A stretch of 61,493 nt of DNA from Chromera velia (Eukaryota; Sar; Chromeraceae), in the NCBI GenBank assembly GCA_018398765.1, contig JAHBMJ010004287.1, positions 1 to 61,493 of the forward strand, written 5' to 3'. The notes below the pieces were generated by a model, which was not told where the DNA came from, searched no databases, and saw only the letters and a list, made by a program, of their open reading frames with translations. The position numbers and the translations under genes were made by a program. Shown here in pieces: positions 1 to 11,188 of this stretch; position 1 is the stretch's first letter; every line of letters begins with the position of its first letter.

Positions 1-741
1 ATCAGAGCACGACCTAGTGCCGCCTCTCTCCCATCACACAGACTTACTCTCCAGCGATGAAAGTAGGCTTTATCGAAAGCTCAGAGGATTGGCTTCTTTG
101 CTTTTTCTTGGGTTTATAATATTCACTCTACTGGTTGCCCTGAGAGGGTAATTTCGATCTTCCATCACGAAGGGCACGGCCTGTCTCCACGCAAAGGGGC
201 CTACAAAGTTGCCCCAGTAAAGCTTCCATTGAATCCCTTCCATGCGTGCGCTCTAACAAGCTCTAGATAAGGAGATGGAAAGGTTTTTTTTTATTTTATT
301 TGAAGTGCCAAACATATAACAAAAACATATCTAACTACAAAACCTACTTTTGGTAAGTTTGCTTGGACTTTTAACCACCAGACTCAAAAAAAAAAAAAAG
401 AAAAAAAAATCTTGACATGTCTATTCTTTTTTTTTTTTTTACCACTGTGCGTCGCCTATAGTTACAATCTGATTCAATCAATCAATTAATCAAATCCCAT
501 CACTGACACTTTATTATCACTCGGTCGGAGTCGGTCCAGTACTAGGTCTAGTATGAATCCGTATGTATAATATAAAATAATACGTACCCCAGATAATACC
601 AAAAATGAATTTAACTCTTTTAATGTATATTTTAAAGTTTGAATCTGGAACTTTAAAGCAGACTGAGTGGATCATGAGAACAAACGTATAACATTAATAC
701 TATGGTAGATAGTAATATCTGACTATCTAGGATATGTGAAT
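1..741. other. AT-rich intergenic DNA, no gene seen
   Basis: The stretch is AT-rich, with long A and T runs at about 285-300, 388-409 and 427-440. No reading frame with coding character was found on either strand. It leads into an inverted-repeat element that begins at 750. Confidence 0.6.
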
Positions 742-749
742 GTGTGGAG

Positions 750-1000
750 CTAGGTGTCGGCTAAAGAAAAAAAAAAATCCTTCAAAACCCTTTACTTTTT
801 TTTTTTCTTCTTCAGTCAAACAACTGTTGTTTAAGTGTAACAGTTGCATAAGTGTTGTTCATATGTTGCACAACTGTAACAGTTGTTAAGTGTTGTTTAG
901 AGTTACTGTAGAAAAGTAAAAAAGAAAGAAAAAAAAAAGATTTCCTCTGCATGATCGCTTACTTTTTTTCTTTTTTTTTTTTTCTTTAGCCGACGCCTAG
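750..1000. mobile_element. MITE-like inverted-repeat element 1
   Basis: The left end (from 750, CTAGGTGTCGGCTAAAG followed by an A run) is repeated inverted at the right end (finishing at 1000, T run then CTTTAGCCGACGCCTAG), about 27 bp with one mismatch. The flanking octamers GTGTGGAG (742-749) and GTGCAGAG (1001-1008) match at 6 of 8 positions, the two differences being transitions, so they may be a worn 8-bp target duplication. The 251-bp interior is rich in AACTGTTGTT/AACAGTTG-like words and has no reading frame. Short length, terminal inverted repeats and an 8-bp duplication suggest a non-autonomous hAT-like element; family membership is inference. Confidence 0.5.
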
Positions 1001-1008
1001 GTGCAGAG

Positions 1009-1619
1009 CTGTAGCAAGCAGTGTGTACATGAACATACCGAGTGGGTCAAAAAAGTGTAGCCCGTACGGCGGTGAGTGGCCGGCCGGCAGGATGTAGAAA
1101 GTGCATCCATGCCTGCCTTTCAGGCCATACGGTAAAGACGGTTGATATACTGGAACTATAGTATGTCACAATAAGAATTTCTAAAACCTTTTGTATCATA
1201 ATGATTTATGAAACAATAATTATGATTTTAAGAACTTTTGACTGATTCAATTAAATCATACTTATGTGTGATAAAATTAGTTGTAGATCGCGGCTTGACA
1301 CGCGTCGAGGGGTGGAGTCATAGCCGCTGTACGGGCCACGCGGACTGTGCACATGCACGCATGATTGAAGAAAAGCTACATAACCCCGTAAGAAAAACGT
1401 ACATGCGCAAACTCGTGCAAACTATGCAGCTCGACCTTAATCAAATCGAAACCGTCAAGCCATATCCCTCCTCATTGTAGATTACTAGCATCTTTCTTGG
1501 GATTACAACACTCCCAAGCAGTGGTTTGTGCCTAAACCGCTGCGTGCCCCTTCTTCGCTCTACCCTAGTGCGGGCGGCCGTTAGTTTTGCTTTGTTCTTT
1601 CTTGCCGTAACGCTTCACT
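1009..1619. other. Intergenic DNA
   Basis: No supported gene. A short open frame around 1238-1480 lacks an ATG start and any recognisable motif. The 60 bases before 1620 are C/T-rich and could be a leader for the small ORF there, but no promoter element was identified. Confidence 0.45.
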
Positions 1620-1862
1620 ATGGCCAAAGGTTTAAACTTGAAGAAAGTGAAGAAAGATTCGCGAGGGCGCAAGAAAGACTCCGCTGAGTACAAAGCCAAA
1701 AAGCTTCTGACTTATCGCAAGACTGAGGGTCGCTTGGAAGCGGGAGACATTCACCTCATCACAGAGGAGACGTACAAAGCCAATTTTTTTTTAATGACAA
1801 TGGGTGTGCAGCAAAAAAGAAATCATGAAAGCGATGTAGAGGAAGGAGACGATCCTGATTGA
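1620..1862 (+). CDS. Small lysine-rich hypothetical protein (80 aa)
   Basis: An ATG-started frame encodes a basic N-terminal half (many Lys/Arg up to about residue 40) and an acidic end. I do not recognise the family. The TGA stop lies at the start of a long TGAA repeat, so the frame ends exactly where satellite DNA begins. It could be a real small gene, a terminal exon, or chance; support is only the ATG, the length and the non-repetitive amino-acid composition. Confidence 0.25.
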   Translation: MAKGLNLKKVKKDSRGRKKDSAEYKAKKLLTYRKTEGRLEAGDIHLITEETYKANFFLMTMGVQQKRNHESDVEEGDDPD

Positions 1863-2170
1863 ATGAATGAATGAATGAATGAATGAATGAAGGAAGGAAT
1901 GATTCTGAGAATAAATGAATGAATGAATCAGTGAATGAATCAATGAATGAATGAATGAATGAATGAATAAATGAATTAATTATGAATGACCAAGGTAGTG
2001 AATGAGTGAGAGAGTGAGTGAATGAGTAAGTGAGTGAGGTGAGTGGGGTGGGTGGGTGAGTTTAACTTAGGGTGAGTGAGGTGAGTGAGTGAGTAAGTGA
2101 GCGAGTGAGTGGATGAGGTGAGTGAAGGAAGTGAGTGACTGAGTGAGTGAGTGAATGAATGAGTGAATGA
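1861..2170. repeat. TGAA then GTGA tetranucleotide satellite
   Basis: GAAT/TGAA units run to about 1980, followed by GAGT/GTGA units to about 2170, with scattered point changes. Reading frames across it on either strand are repeat translations (for example Ser/His/Leu-rich) and are not genes. Confidence 0.9.
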
Positions 2171-2738
2171 GGTGAGTCTGACCTTCAACGACTCTGAAGA
2201 TTTCAAGCTAGTGGCTGCTAGTCACTTTGAAAGTCTAGGATCACTTCAAAGTTTGTCTGACAATTTCATCACACCTAACTTACTCAAACTATTTCATCAC
2301 ACCTATTGTGATACAATTATTTGTGTCACTGGTACTAGTGTATAAGGTATTGTATCACAATTTTGATTGTGTCACACTATAGTAACTGTTTCAGTGTAGC
2401 GGTTGGCAATGCAGTTTTGCCGTCTCGTATGCATCAATTCAGAGTTCTATCTCAGAAGAGGAAAAATGTGTGTATGCATAATAAGTATAAGGAGAACATG
2501 TCTCCTTTAACATTACCTTAAGTTGTCCCTATATCTGACGGATGTGCGCATGCTGAGAGGATAACATCACGCTAGGCCATCGGTATAGGTAGGAGGTAAA
2601 TAGAGATTAGACAACTTCAGAAACAGAGAGAAAGTCTCCCAGAGATAGAGACGACTGTCGCGGGAAAAGAGACTCTCCACAGTCACAAGATATTGAGTCT
2701 TGGTGTAAATTAACCGAGTGAGAGATAGGCATGCAAGG
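2171..2738. other. Intergenic DNA, no gene seen
   Basis: Unique-looking sequence between the tetranucleotide satellite and a MITE-like element. No coding frame, RNA gene or splice pattern was recognised. Confidence 0.5.
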
Positions 2739-2746
2739 GGTGCTTA

Positions 2747-3009
2747 AACCTCCCTAAACCTAAGTGCTACTTGAAAAAATATTATCAAGATGATCTCTAT
2801 CTGTGGCATCATTTTTCAAGAGACCATCTACACCTATGGTGTAGATGGCCAAGGCACTGTTCAAATATGCACTGTATTTAATATGCAGCTTAAAGTTTGG
2901 CTTTCAAAAATCTTGAAACCGTAAATGATCCGCGCCTCCAGTGCAGACTTTCAAGCTTATCAAAAAATGCGGCTTAAACTTTCAAGTGGTAGTTAGATTC
3001 AGGAAGGTC
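2747..3009. mobile_element. MITE-like element 2 with perfect 8-bp target duplication
   Basis: GGTGCTTA occurs as a direct repeat at 2739-2746 and 3010-3017. Immediately inside lie imperfect terminal inverted repeats of about 30 bp: the left arm starts AACCTCCCTAAACCTAAG, and the reverse complement of the right arm starts GACCTTCCTGAATCTAAC. Most mismatches are transitions. The interior folds further, including a perfect 11-bp palindromic stem at 2824-2834/2838-2848 with a 3-base loop. An 8-bp duplication with terminal inverted repeats and no coding capacity fits a non-autonomous hAT-like element. Confidence 0.65.
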
Positions 3010-3186
3010 GGTGCTTAGTTGCCATCCCTGACCCCGTTCATTCCTCCAGGTTTTTCTCTTCATCCTTCCCCCTCCATCCCTTTCATCCTTTTTGTAAATC
3101 GTGATCGTGAACGCTTTTCTAATCAAAAACGAAAAAAAAAATAATGCTATCTTATACTAAACGTAGTACTGAATTGAATTTTATAT

Positions 3187-4036
3187 TAGGAAAGAGCTAG
3201 AAGCAGCAGGAAGACAGCTGGCATTTGAAGAGAGAGACCAGATAGTAAGATGGGTTAGCGCACTACAGAGGGAATCGGTAACAAAAAGAAAGAACGAAGT
3301 CTTTGTGGAAAAAATAGAGAGCGCAATGCAAAAGAGAAAAGAAAACGAGAGAAAAGAACTGCAGGAAAGATTACTGATGCATTCAATTCACAATATAATG
3401 TCAAATGGAAACCGCTTGAACTTGTGGCTGCACAGCAAACAGACAGATGAAAGAAGTAGAGAAAACGGTTTCTCAATTGAGAGAGAAAGCATCGGGCGGA
3501 CCCCTGTATGCTACAGAAAGGTTACACCCTGGTCAGTTCATAGAAGAAGAGCAACATTCAGGGTGGGAGAGAGGAGCCTTGAGGTCAATAAGGGGAAATT
3601 CTCTCTTGATGGAGGGAGGGGGACCCTGCTGCACGACAGAAAATGCATTGTTTGCTCTGATCTCCTTGGCATCTAGGTAGTTGAAGACGAAGTGCACATT
3701 CTAACCGAGTGTTCCTTATATGATGCCGAGAGGGTTGTGTGCTTGCAGGCTCTTTCAGATACATGGAATGAAGGGAGGGGGGAAAGAGCAGCAGGAAAGC
3801 CAAAATGGGGAGAGGGGACAAACAGGAAGACAGAAAGGCTTACCTTATTTTCTTTTCTTTTAAGTGAGACAGATGGAAGCGTCGATAAGCTTTTGAAGGA
3901 TGTTATTACAAAACGAGCTGCCGTAAAGGAATGTCATAAGAGAAATGCATGCAGCCTGCAAGATGTATCAAACATCCAGCTGGACCAAGCCCATCAAATC
4001 CTTTGGTCAAATAAAAAGGAAAGAAACAAAAGATAG
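3187..4036 (+). pseudogene. Decayed C-terminal end of a non-LTR (LINE-type) retrotransposon protein
   Basis: A frame from about 3190 to 4036 is open except for one TAG at 3674-3676. Around the stop it reads as a zinc-binding-like module: a CIVC pair, then an EDEVH motif, then LTECSLYDAER. This layout (Arg-rich lead, Cys-x2-Cys, Glu-Asp-Glu-x-His, Cys, Tyr, Arg) is common at the C-terminus of LINE reverse-transcriptase proteins. No reverse-transcriptase core is present upstream, so the piece looks 5'-truncated and inactivated, as LINE copies often are. The assignment rests on motif resemblance only. Confidence 0.4.
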
Positions 4037-4688
4037 ACAGAGTATGCAGCAACATGGCAGCAAATGAAGCAAGCAAAGGAAGAGGGAGAAACCAAAGGGT
4101 TGAATGATTGGGAAGTAATGAGATTGGCCTCTAATCGATCGACCGTTTGTTTTGAGATGCCTCCGTTTGAAGCCTGTTTGAGCTCCGCCGGGTCGATCGG
4201 CGGGCCGCAGCATCGTCAGTGAGAGTTGATTGATTGCAGTCTTTCGCATGCGATTGATAGTAATTGATTGATTATCACGTAAACAGTTTGCAACACAGGT
4301 CTTTTAATTTGGCCTGTGCGGGCCGGCCAGGAAGGTCCGACGTGTGTATGCGCTTTTCCTGGATGCCGCATGTCGAGCGCTCGGCATTGGGGCAGGAGGC
4401 CAATCCTCCAGACATTAATCCTATCCTATCCTATTCTAGTAAACAGTTTGCCAAGAATATAGCGAAGATTAATTTCTGTCAATTTTCTGAGCATCATTTC
4501 TCTTCGGCGGGGTAAGGACGGCCAAGTCTAGGGCCAAATTTAGCCTAGGGAAGTCCGATCAAATTTGGATCAATTGCTATAGTACTAAAACAAAAATTAG
4601 TCTCTTTTTATGTTCGTTTTTCAACGGTTTTTGAATGGGACTAGAAGTTAAGCTGCAATTAACCTGCATCCTCCTTAAAAGAAAAATT
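4037..4688. other. Intergenic DNA
   Basis: Between the LINE-like remnant and the satellite block. It has several short palindromic GATCGATC-type words near 4135-4200 and a GGCCGGCC-type patch near 4319-4329. No gene was recognised. Confidence 0.45.
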
Positions 4689-4689
4689 C

Positions 4690-5357
4690 TCGTGAGGGTT
4701 GATTGCTAGCTGAAAAGAAATAAAGAAAGAAACAATAAGAAAAGAAACGAAAGAAAGAAATAGAAAGAAAGAAAGAAAGAAAGAAAGCAAGCAAGCAAGA
4801 AAGAAAGATACAATAAGAAAAGGAAGGAAGGAAAGAAAGAAATAGAAAGATAGAAAGAAAGAAAGAAAGAAAGAAAGACAGACAGAGAAGGAAGGAAGGG
4901 AGGGAGGGGAGGGACGAAGAAACAAAGAAAGAAGACGAGATAAAAGAAAAAGAAAAAGATAGAAAAGGGAAAGAGGGAGACAGACAGACAGACTAAATGT
5001 TTCTTCTTTTTCTCCCTCCTTTTCTTCATGAACACAGACAGACAGACAGACAGACAGACAGACCATATCGTCTTCTTCTTCACTTGACTTCACTTCAGTT
5101 CACTTCACAGACAGACAAACAGACAAGACTATATTTTTCGTCTTCTTCTCTCTCCCTTTCTTCATGAACACAACAGACAAAAAGAAAGAAAGAACTAAGA
5201 CAGACGACAGACAGACAGACAGACAGACAGACTCTTCTTCTTCTTCTCCCTCCTTTTCTTCATGAACACAACAGACAGACAGACAGACAGACAGACTATA
5301 TGTTTCTTCTTCTTCTCCCTCCTTTTCTTCATGAACACAAAAGAAAAAAAGAGAGAA

Positions 5358-5397
<40 letters not shown>

Positions 5398-6260
5398 TAT
5401 ATGCTTCTTCTTCTTCTCCCTCTTTTTCTTCATGACAGACAGACAGACTATATCGTCTCTTCTTTCCCTCTTTCTCTTTCCTCATTCTCTTCTGACAGAC
5501 TACATGTTTCTTCTTCTCCCTTCTTTTCTCTTCTGACAGACTATATGGTTTCTTCTCCTTCCTCCTTTTCTTCATGAACACAAAAGACAAAAAGAAAGAA
5601 AACAACAAAGACAAAAGAACATCACGACGACTCAGACAGAGTGGGCAGACAGACTATATGTTTCTTCTTCTCCTCCCTCCAGACACACAGACTATATGTT
5701 CCTTCTTCTTCTCCCTCCTTTTCTTCATGAACACAACAGACAAAAAGAAAGAAAGAGCAAAGACAAAAGAACAGCACCAACAATCAAACAGCGTGGGCAG
5801 GGGGCCCGAAAGGTGAGAGTTAAGCGCCCCTTGCCTCTCCACCTCCCGACAGACTTTCACGTGATCACTGGTTTCACACGCTAATCCTCTGCTGCTTCCA
5901 CCCAGCACAAGAAAGAAGAGAAAAGACAGACTTTATTGTTTCTTCTTCTTCTCCCTCCTTTTCTTCATGAACACAACAGACAAAAAGAAAGAAAGAACAA
6001 AGACAAAAGAACAGCACCAACAATCAAACAGACAGACTATATCGTCTTTTCTTCACTTCACTTTTTCTGAAACGCTTTCAGACAGACTATATACGCTTTC
6101 AGACAGACAGACAGATAGACAAACACATAAACTATATGTTTCTTGTCCTCCCTCTTTTTTTCATGTACTTAACAGACAAAAAGAAAGATAGAAAGAAAGA
6201 AAGAAAGAAAAAAAGAAAAAAAGAAAGAACAAAGACAAAAGACAGACAGACAGATACAGA
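4690..6260. repeat. Composite CAGA/GAAA satellite with a repeated spacer block
   Basis: Runs of GAAA and GACA are interrupted by a recurring block containing TTCTTCTTCTCCCTCC and CTTCATGAACACA. It is visible with variation near 5015-5040, 5145-5170, 5250-5275, 5310-5340, 5410-5435, 5555-5580, 5705-5730, 5945-5970 and 6140-6170. Unit spacing is irregular (roughly 65-240 bp), which suggests unequal exchange of a higher-order unit. All long frames through it are translated repeats. Confidence 0.85.
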
Positions 6261-6269
6261 GACAAGAAA

Positions 6270-6949
6270 GAATCAAAATGAAAGGAGAAGAATGCAGAAG
6301 GGAAAACCCCACAGACGAAAATTCACGAATTTAATGAGCGAACAGCCTCTGAACAGCGCAGAGAAATTCGCAGTTGGGACTCGAAAGACAGAGTGGGTAA
6401 TGAACAGGGGCCAAGAATAGAAAAGTCAGGAGGAAAACGTACAAGCGACACCTACCTGCACCAGGCTTAGGAAAACAGAAGGAAATGGACGGCGGTGGAG
6501 GTATCGTGGAAAAGGAGGCAGGAAAAAAGGAAGCGAGAACAAAAAATAGAGAGAGTTAGGAAAGGAGGGCGAAACAAATGAAAAGTCCGAGAGGGGAGAT
6601 TCAACAGCTGGAAGAGAGAGAGGGAGACAGGGCGTTCTGCAACTTGGGCCGCAGCGCCTAGAAAGAGACAAACGAAGCCTATGCACCTTTCTGGACTTTT
6701 ATTTTGTGATTCCCTTTGTGGAGCCTTAGTCGCTATCAGTCAACAGGTTGTTCGGATGCGCTGACAATGGAGTGCCTGCCAGCTGGACTGCAATGCAAGG
6801 TCGGATGAATGAGTGAGCGCTCTCTCAGAAAGAGTGCCGCTCTGCCATAGAAGAAAAATCTGAAGAGAAGGCATGGAGCTCGGTCTGCGTGTAGACCCAG
6901 TGCCTCCACGACCATAGCACAGAGTGAGGCTGACACGGCTGTTCCTTTC
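6270..6949. other. 3' flank of the rps9 gene, no other gene seen
   Basis: A-rich sequence (6270-6600) followed by mixed sequence. Nothing with coding character was found. It probably includes the 3' untranslated region of the minus-strand rps9 gene, but no poly(A) signal could be assigned with confidence. Confidence 0.4.
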
Positions 6950-7510
6950 TCATCGCTTGGAATACTGGTGTCTGCGCCTCGCACTGTGAAGTCCTACCTT
7001 CTTTCGCTCTACATTCCTGCCATCTGACGTGAGCCACTGGTACTTTCTCAGAAGACCGTGGTAGTTGGGTTGGAGCCGGTCGAGTCCTCTAGCAACACCC
7101 AGAGAGACAGCGCCAGCCTGGGAAACCAGGCCGCTGCCCTTCGCAAAGGCCTCAACATTGTACTGGTCCTCTACTTTCAATTCGATTAAGGGACCGAAAG
7201 CGGTGTAGAAAGCTTTGCTGTCGTTCCCGAAGTACTCCCAGGCGTCTCGTCCGTTGACCGTGTAAACACCGTTACCTGGACGCACGAACACACGAGCCAT
7301 GGCTGTCTTGCGCTTGCCAAAAGTGAATTCCCTTCCCGTCCTGGCTGTGCTCCTCATAACTATGGAAGACCTGGAAGATGTTCGTTGAGGTGATGATGCT
7401 GTAAAGCCAGCCGAGCTCGAGGGAAGCTGAACAACATAGGCGACACGCCGCAACAACAGCGCAAAATTCGCTGGCAAAAAAGCCAGCGACAGAACCCACC
7501 AAAGCCTCAT
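6950..7510 (-). CDS. rps9: Plastid-type 30S ribosomal protein S9, nuclear-encoded
   Basis: S9 (bS9/uS9) is a small-subunit head protein whose C-terminal tail reaches the decoding centre. The frame from ATG at 7510 encodes 186 residues without an intron. From about residue 62 it matches the whole bacterial family: FTFGKRKTAMARV near the start, then a GNG turn, YFG, KGSG-x-SQAGA, and the signature ERKKVGLHSARRR ending QYSKR. The first 60 residues are an extra leader: a hydrophobic signal-like stretch (residues 2-22, RLWWVLSLAFLPANFALLL) followed by a Ser/Thr/Arg-rich stretch poor in acids. This is the bipartite layout used to import proteins into a complex plastid. A longer frame reaches 7522 but begins with TTG. 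S9 is also nuclear-encoded and plastid-targeted in Plasmodium. Confidence 0.9.
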   Translation of the reverse strand: MRLWWVLSLAFLPANFALLLRRVAYVVQLPSSSAGFTASSPQRTSSRSSIVMRSTARTGREFTFGKRKTAMARVFVRPGNGVYTVNGRDAWEYFGNDSKAFYTAFGPLIELKVEDQYNVEAFAKGSGLVSQAGAVSLGVARGLDRLQPNYHGLLRKYQWLTSDGRNVERKKVGLHSARRRHQYSKR

Positions 7511-8329
7511 CTCACAACCCAAATTTCATGTCAACGTCCAAACGTTTTCCTATCACAGTTCAGATTTTCCAACACCGAGGAAATTTCAGGGAGAGGAGAG
7601 TCGATTGGATGGACCTGTCACATCGTGAACCTTCATGAACCGACTCAGTATGACTCAGTCGACTCAAAAAAGAAAGGTGATCGGTCAACAACACATGGTG
7701 TTGCTCACCCTCAAGGCCCCAGCTCAAAAAAAAAAAAAAAATCATCGCAGTTGCCCTCACAAAATGGATTTTTTTCTCCTGTCCGCAGATTCCAAAGCAT
7801 CCGTGGAACTCGCGTGCTTGCGCTGTTGACCTAACCGATACACGCAACCTCAGGAGGGCAGTTCGGAAATTTTCAGACCGAGCTATTCAACAGTTGTCTC
7901 CCAGACTGAGATGTCAGCCATTGTCAGCCACTGGCAGTGGTGTCAGGGAGCGACACTCAGTGACTGTTGGAGAGTCTTTGGCTGAAACACACGGTATAGA
8001 CGACGGCATGCAAAGAGAACAGCATGCTTCCGACCCCCGACCAAAGGTGCGTGGGAATCTGGAACTGCTTTCGTGGTGACTGACTGCGTGAGTAGCTACT
8101 TGAACCGAGCGCACGTCGGACAGGAGTCTGGTGTATGCGCTTTCACCTTCTGGTGCAGATCACATTGACCGATTCATCCCCAAGATAATCAGACTACTTT
8201 CAGGTGTAGCCAAAAGCTCAGCCTTCCTGTAGAGCAACTCCTGCATCCCGTCTACTGAGGTTCTTATCTGAGGAGACAGGTATCACATCTAGGTCGAGGC
8301 AGAGGCAAAAAGCCAATTGGGTTCCTTCC
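7511..8329. promoter_or_regulatory. Divergent intergenic region between rps9 and the nine-exon gene
   Basis: The 819 bases separate two genes transcribed away from each other, so both promoters, or a shared one, should lie here. I saw no TATA box at a convincing position. An A run sits at 7728-7741. No coding frame is supported. Confidence 0.35.
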
Positions 8330-8609
8330 ATGCGTTCGGGAGGAAGACCGGAGGAAGGTGGGGAGTCCTCGAGTCTGGCGTCAGGTGAATTTGAAGAGAG
8401 TGGAGGGGGCGGGGCTGGTGCAGAGAGACGCAATAAGGTAACTCTTCTGCTGGCTCTCGTGTTCTATGCATCTTTGTATAGCATCTGTATGGCCTACTCC
8501 TTAGCCGTTCTTTCGCCAATGTTCTCCCTGGTCCTCTCTCGCTTGTAGGGTTGCTGACCTCTGATCACTTTGCCGGTCCTGAAGTTGCCGTTCTCCTTCA
8601 GTCTGCTGA

Positions 8610-8651
<42 letters not shown>

Positions 8652-11051
8652 CGCGTCTATGTTCGTGTGTGAGAGAGGATGTGGTTGTAGAAGTGTGTGC
8701 ATATCATTACAGAAAATGCCGAGTCGCGCATTGCATTCGCGGTTCTCTCTTCTGCAAAAGTCAGCGGGTCTGCCTCGTATGTGTGCGGTGCTTGAGACCG
8801 TACCGAAATCAGATGAAAGCCCTCATGAGTACGTATTCGTCCTATGTTTTTTTTTTTTCAGCAGCGAAAAAAAGGCGGTGTGAAGTACAGCGCTGTTCCT
8901 GCACCGGGGGAGGCGGACTCATCGCCCGAGCACGCAGGAAGCCGTCCGGCAGCATTCGGCCACGACAGTCCCCCGGTGATTGGGGTCCCCCGAGAGACCA
9001 CCCGCAGCAGCAGTAGCGGGTCGATTCATGTTGGGGGGCAGGGTGCGTCTCCCCATGGTGCTCCCTCGATAGGCGCCCCCCCGGGTCCAGAAAGGGATAG
9101 GGACAGGACTAGGGTTGACCTGGCCGAACTTGCAGAGAGACGACTACAGTTTGACAATAGGAGAGCGTACTTCCTCCTTCGGATGGCTGATCGGCAACGA
9201 CAGCAGCAGGAACAGAATGCTCAACAGGCAGGGGGCGCGAGTGCGCCGTCAGTTTTTGGAATGCCGTCGGGGTCTTCAGGGCAGGGGGGGTTGGGTGGTA
9301 CCGCTTCTGGAGCTGTGGGGGGTACTGGGGAGGGGGAAGAGGGAAGGGAGAGGGGAACGGGACGATTTTCGCGATTCTTTCGATTTCCATGGCGCTCTCG
9401 GTCTCGAACTGGGGCGGAGGATGGCAGCACAGCAACTCCAGGTGCTGTGACACACACAGCGTCTGGGGGACCCGGCGGCGATGTGACGCCTGGAGGGACG
9501 CGAGGGGGAGGGGAGAGGAGGGAGTCCTGGAGGGAACGGTTGCGTCGAATGTGGGAGAGGGCAAATGAGAGTAGAAGGAATAATGGTGTGACGCCAGGGG
9601 GTCAGACAGGAGGGGGGGTGGGAGGAACGCCGGGAGGTGGGGGAACGGGGACAAGCTTGACTTGGGAACAGACAGATGAGACTGACGATCCTTCTTGTCA
9701 ACAGCTGCTGTGCTGTCTCGGGTTTTGTGGCGGTGGATTTTTTTGGATACTTGGTGGGTCTGTTTGATTGTCTGCCTTTCTCCTTTCTGTCTTGTCTGTT
9801 GGAACTTGCTGAACATGGACTTTTACGAGATGTGTTTTTCTTTTTCCATCGATGAATCTCTTTTTTTCTGCTTTGTCTTCGGAGGGTTTTGAGCCATGAA
9901 GAAAATATGTCGAAAGGGGCTGGGTGTCGACTTTGGGCTCCTTTCGTCAGCTAAGCATGTCCACTTGTTTTTTTTTTCTGCTGTGTGTGGCGCGTCCAAT
10001 TTTTTGTCCTGTGTGTGGCACATCATGCAAGGAGCTCTTTTTCAAATGTGCTTCTGGGTAAATCTTTCTGCATGTGTCTTTCTGCCGTATCTCCCGTTGT
10101 TCTCTCGCCCGTTCACTTTGTCTCATGCAGGGTGTCTGCTTTTCTTCATGGAGAATCCGAGGCACGTTCGGAGTCGGCAGGTAGGTGTGTCTCTTCTCTG
10201 CTGCATGTGAGAGGGGCTGGAAAGGGAAATGAAGATAGGGGGCAAAAAGAGGCGTGCTGACAAGTTCTAGAGACAGCCAAACTGCCAGAGAGAAACAGTA
10301 AGATCTCAGCAAGCATTCTGCTTTTGTGCATCCATCTATGTGGCTCCTGCTGTGTGTTTCTTTTAGCCGCCTGAACGTTTGTGGAGGCGCTTTCCCGTTT
10401 GTCTTTCTGAATACCCATAGGAAGTGTAGTCCAGCATGCAGCTTCTTTCAAGGATGTGCAAAAAGTCCGATTGCTGGTTGCCTGACTGCCTTTCTGCATG
10501 TTCGGGTTTCACTTTTGTTTTCCTGATGGATGTATGTTTTCTTTCTTTCAGTGGGGATCTCTCAACCTGCTGCTTGGTTGCTTTACACTTGCGACGATGG
10601 AGATGACGGTGTTGAAGAAAGATGAGTGAGTCGCGCCTTGCATTTATCTGCCTCTCTCTTTCTTGCTCTCTTTCTGGGGGGCGCGAGTGACTACAAATAG
10701 GCAAACTGACACTCACACAAAAAGGGATGTTCTCAGACGGACGCACACACAGGCATGCATACAGGCAGACTGATAGAAGACTCTGTGACTTTGCTCGTCC
10801 CTACTGTATTTTTTCTGCTTGGCTGTTCTTCCAGAGCCCCTGTTTTGTGCTTGTGGCGGTCAGATTCTGTCTGGTTTCATTTTACCCGTCATTCCTTAGG
10901 CGCTCTCTCTATGTCTGTTCTTGGCTTGGCATGGCAATCAGCTTACAATTTTTCCGCTCCCTTTTTACGTCCGTCCGTTTGTCTCTCTGGGTGGCTGGCT
11001 GGCTGCAAATGAAAAGACAAAAGATCATGCAAAAGCTGTTATGTCTCGCTG

Positions 11052-11118
<67 letters not shown>

Positions 11119-11148
11119 GTGTGTGTGTATGTAAGTGTGTGTGTGTGT

Positions 11149-11188
<40 letters not shown>

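Noticed and set aside
1238..1480. 80-codon frame on the plus strand
   Set aside because: It begins without ATG and has no motif, splice context or coding-like composition.
4659..5816. Long open frames on both strands rich in Ser/Phe/Leu or Lys/Arg/Thr/Asp
   Set aside because: They are translations of GAAA and CAGA repeats; every frame is open because the repeat lacks stops.
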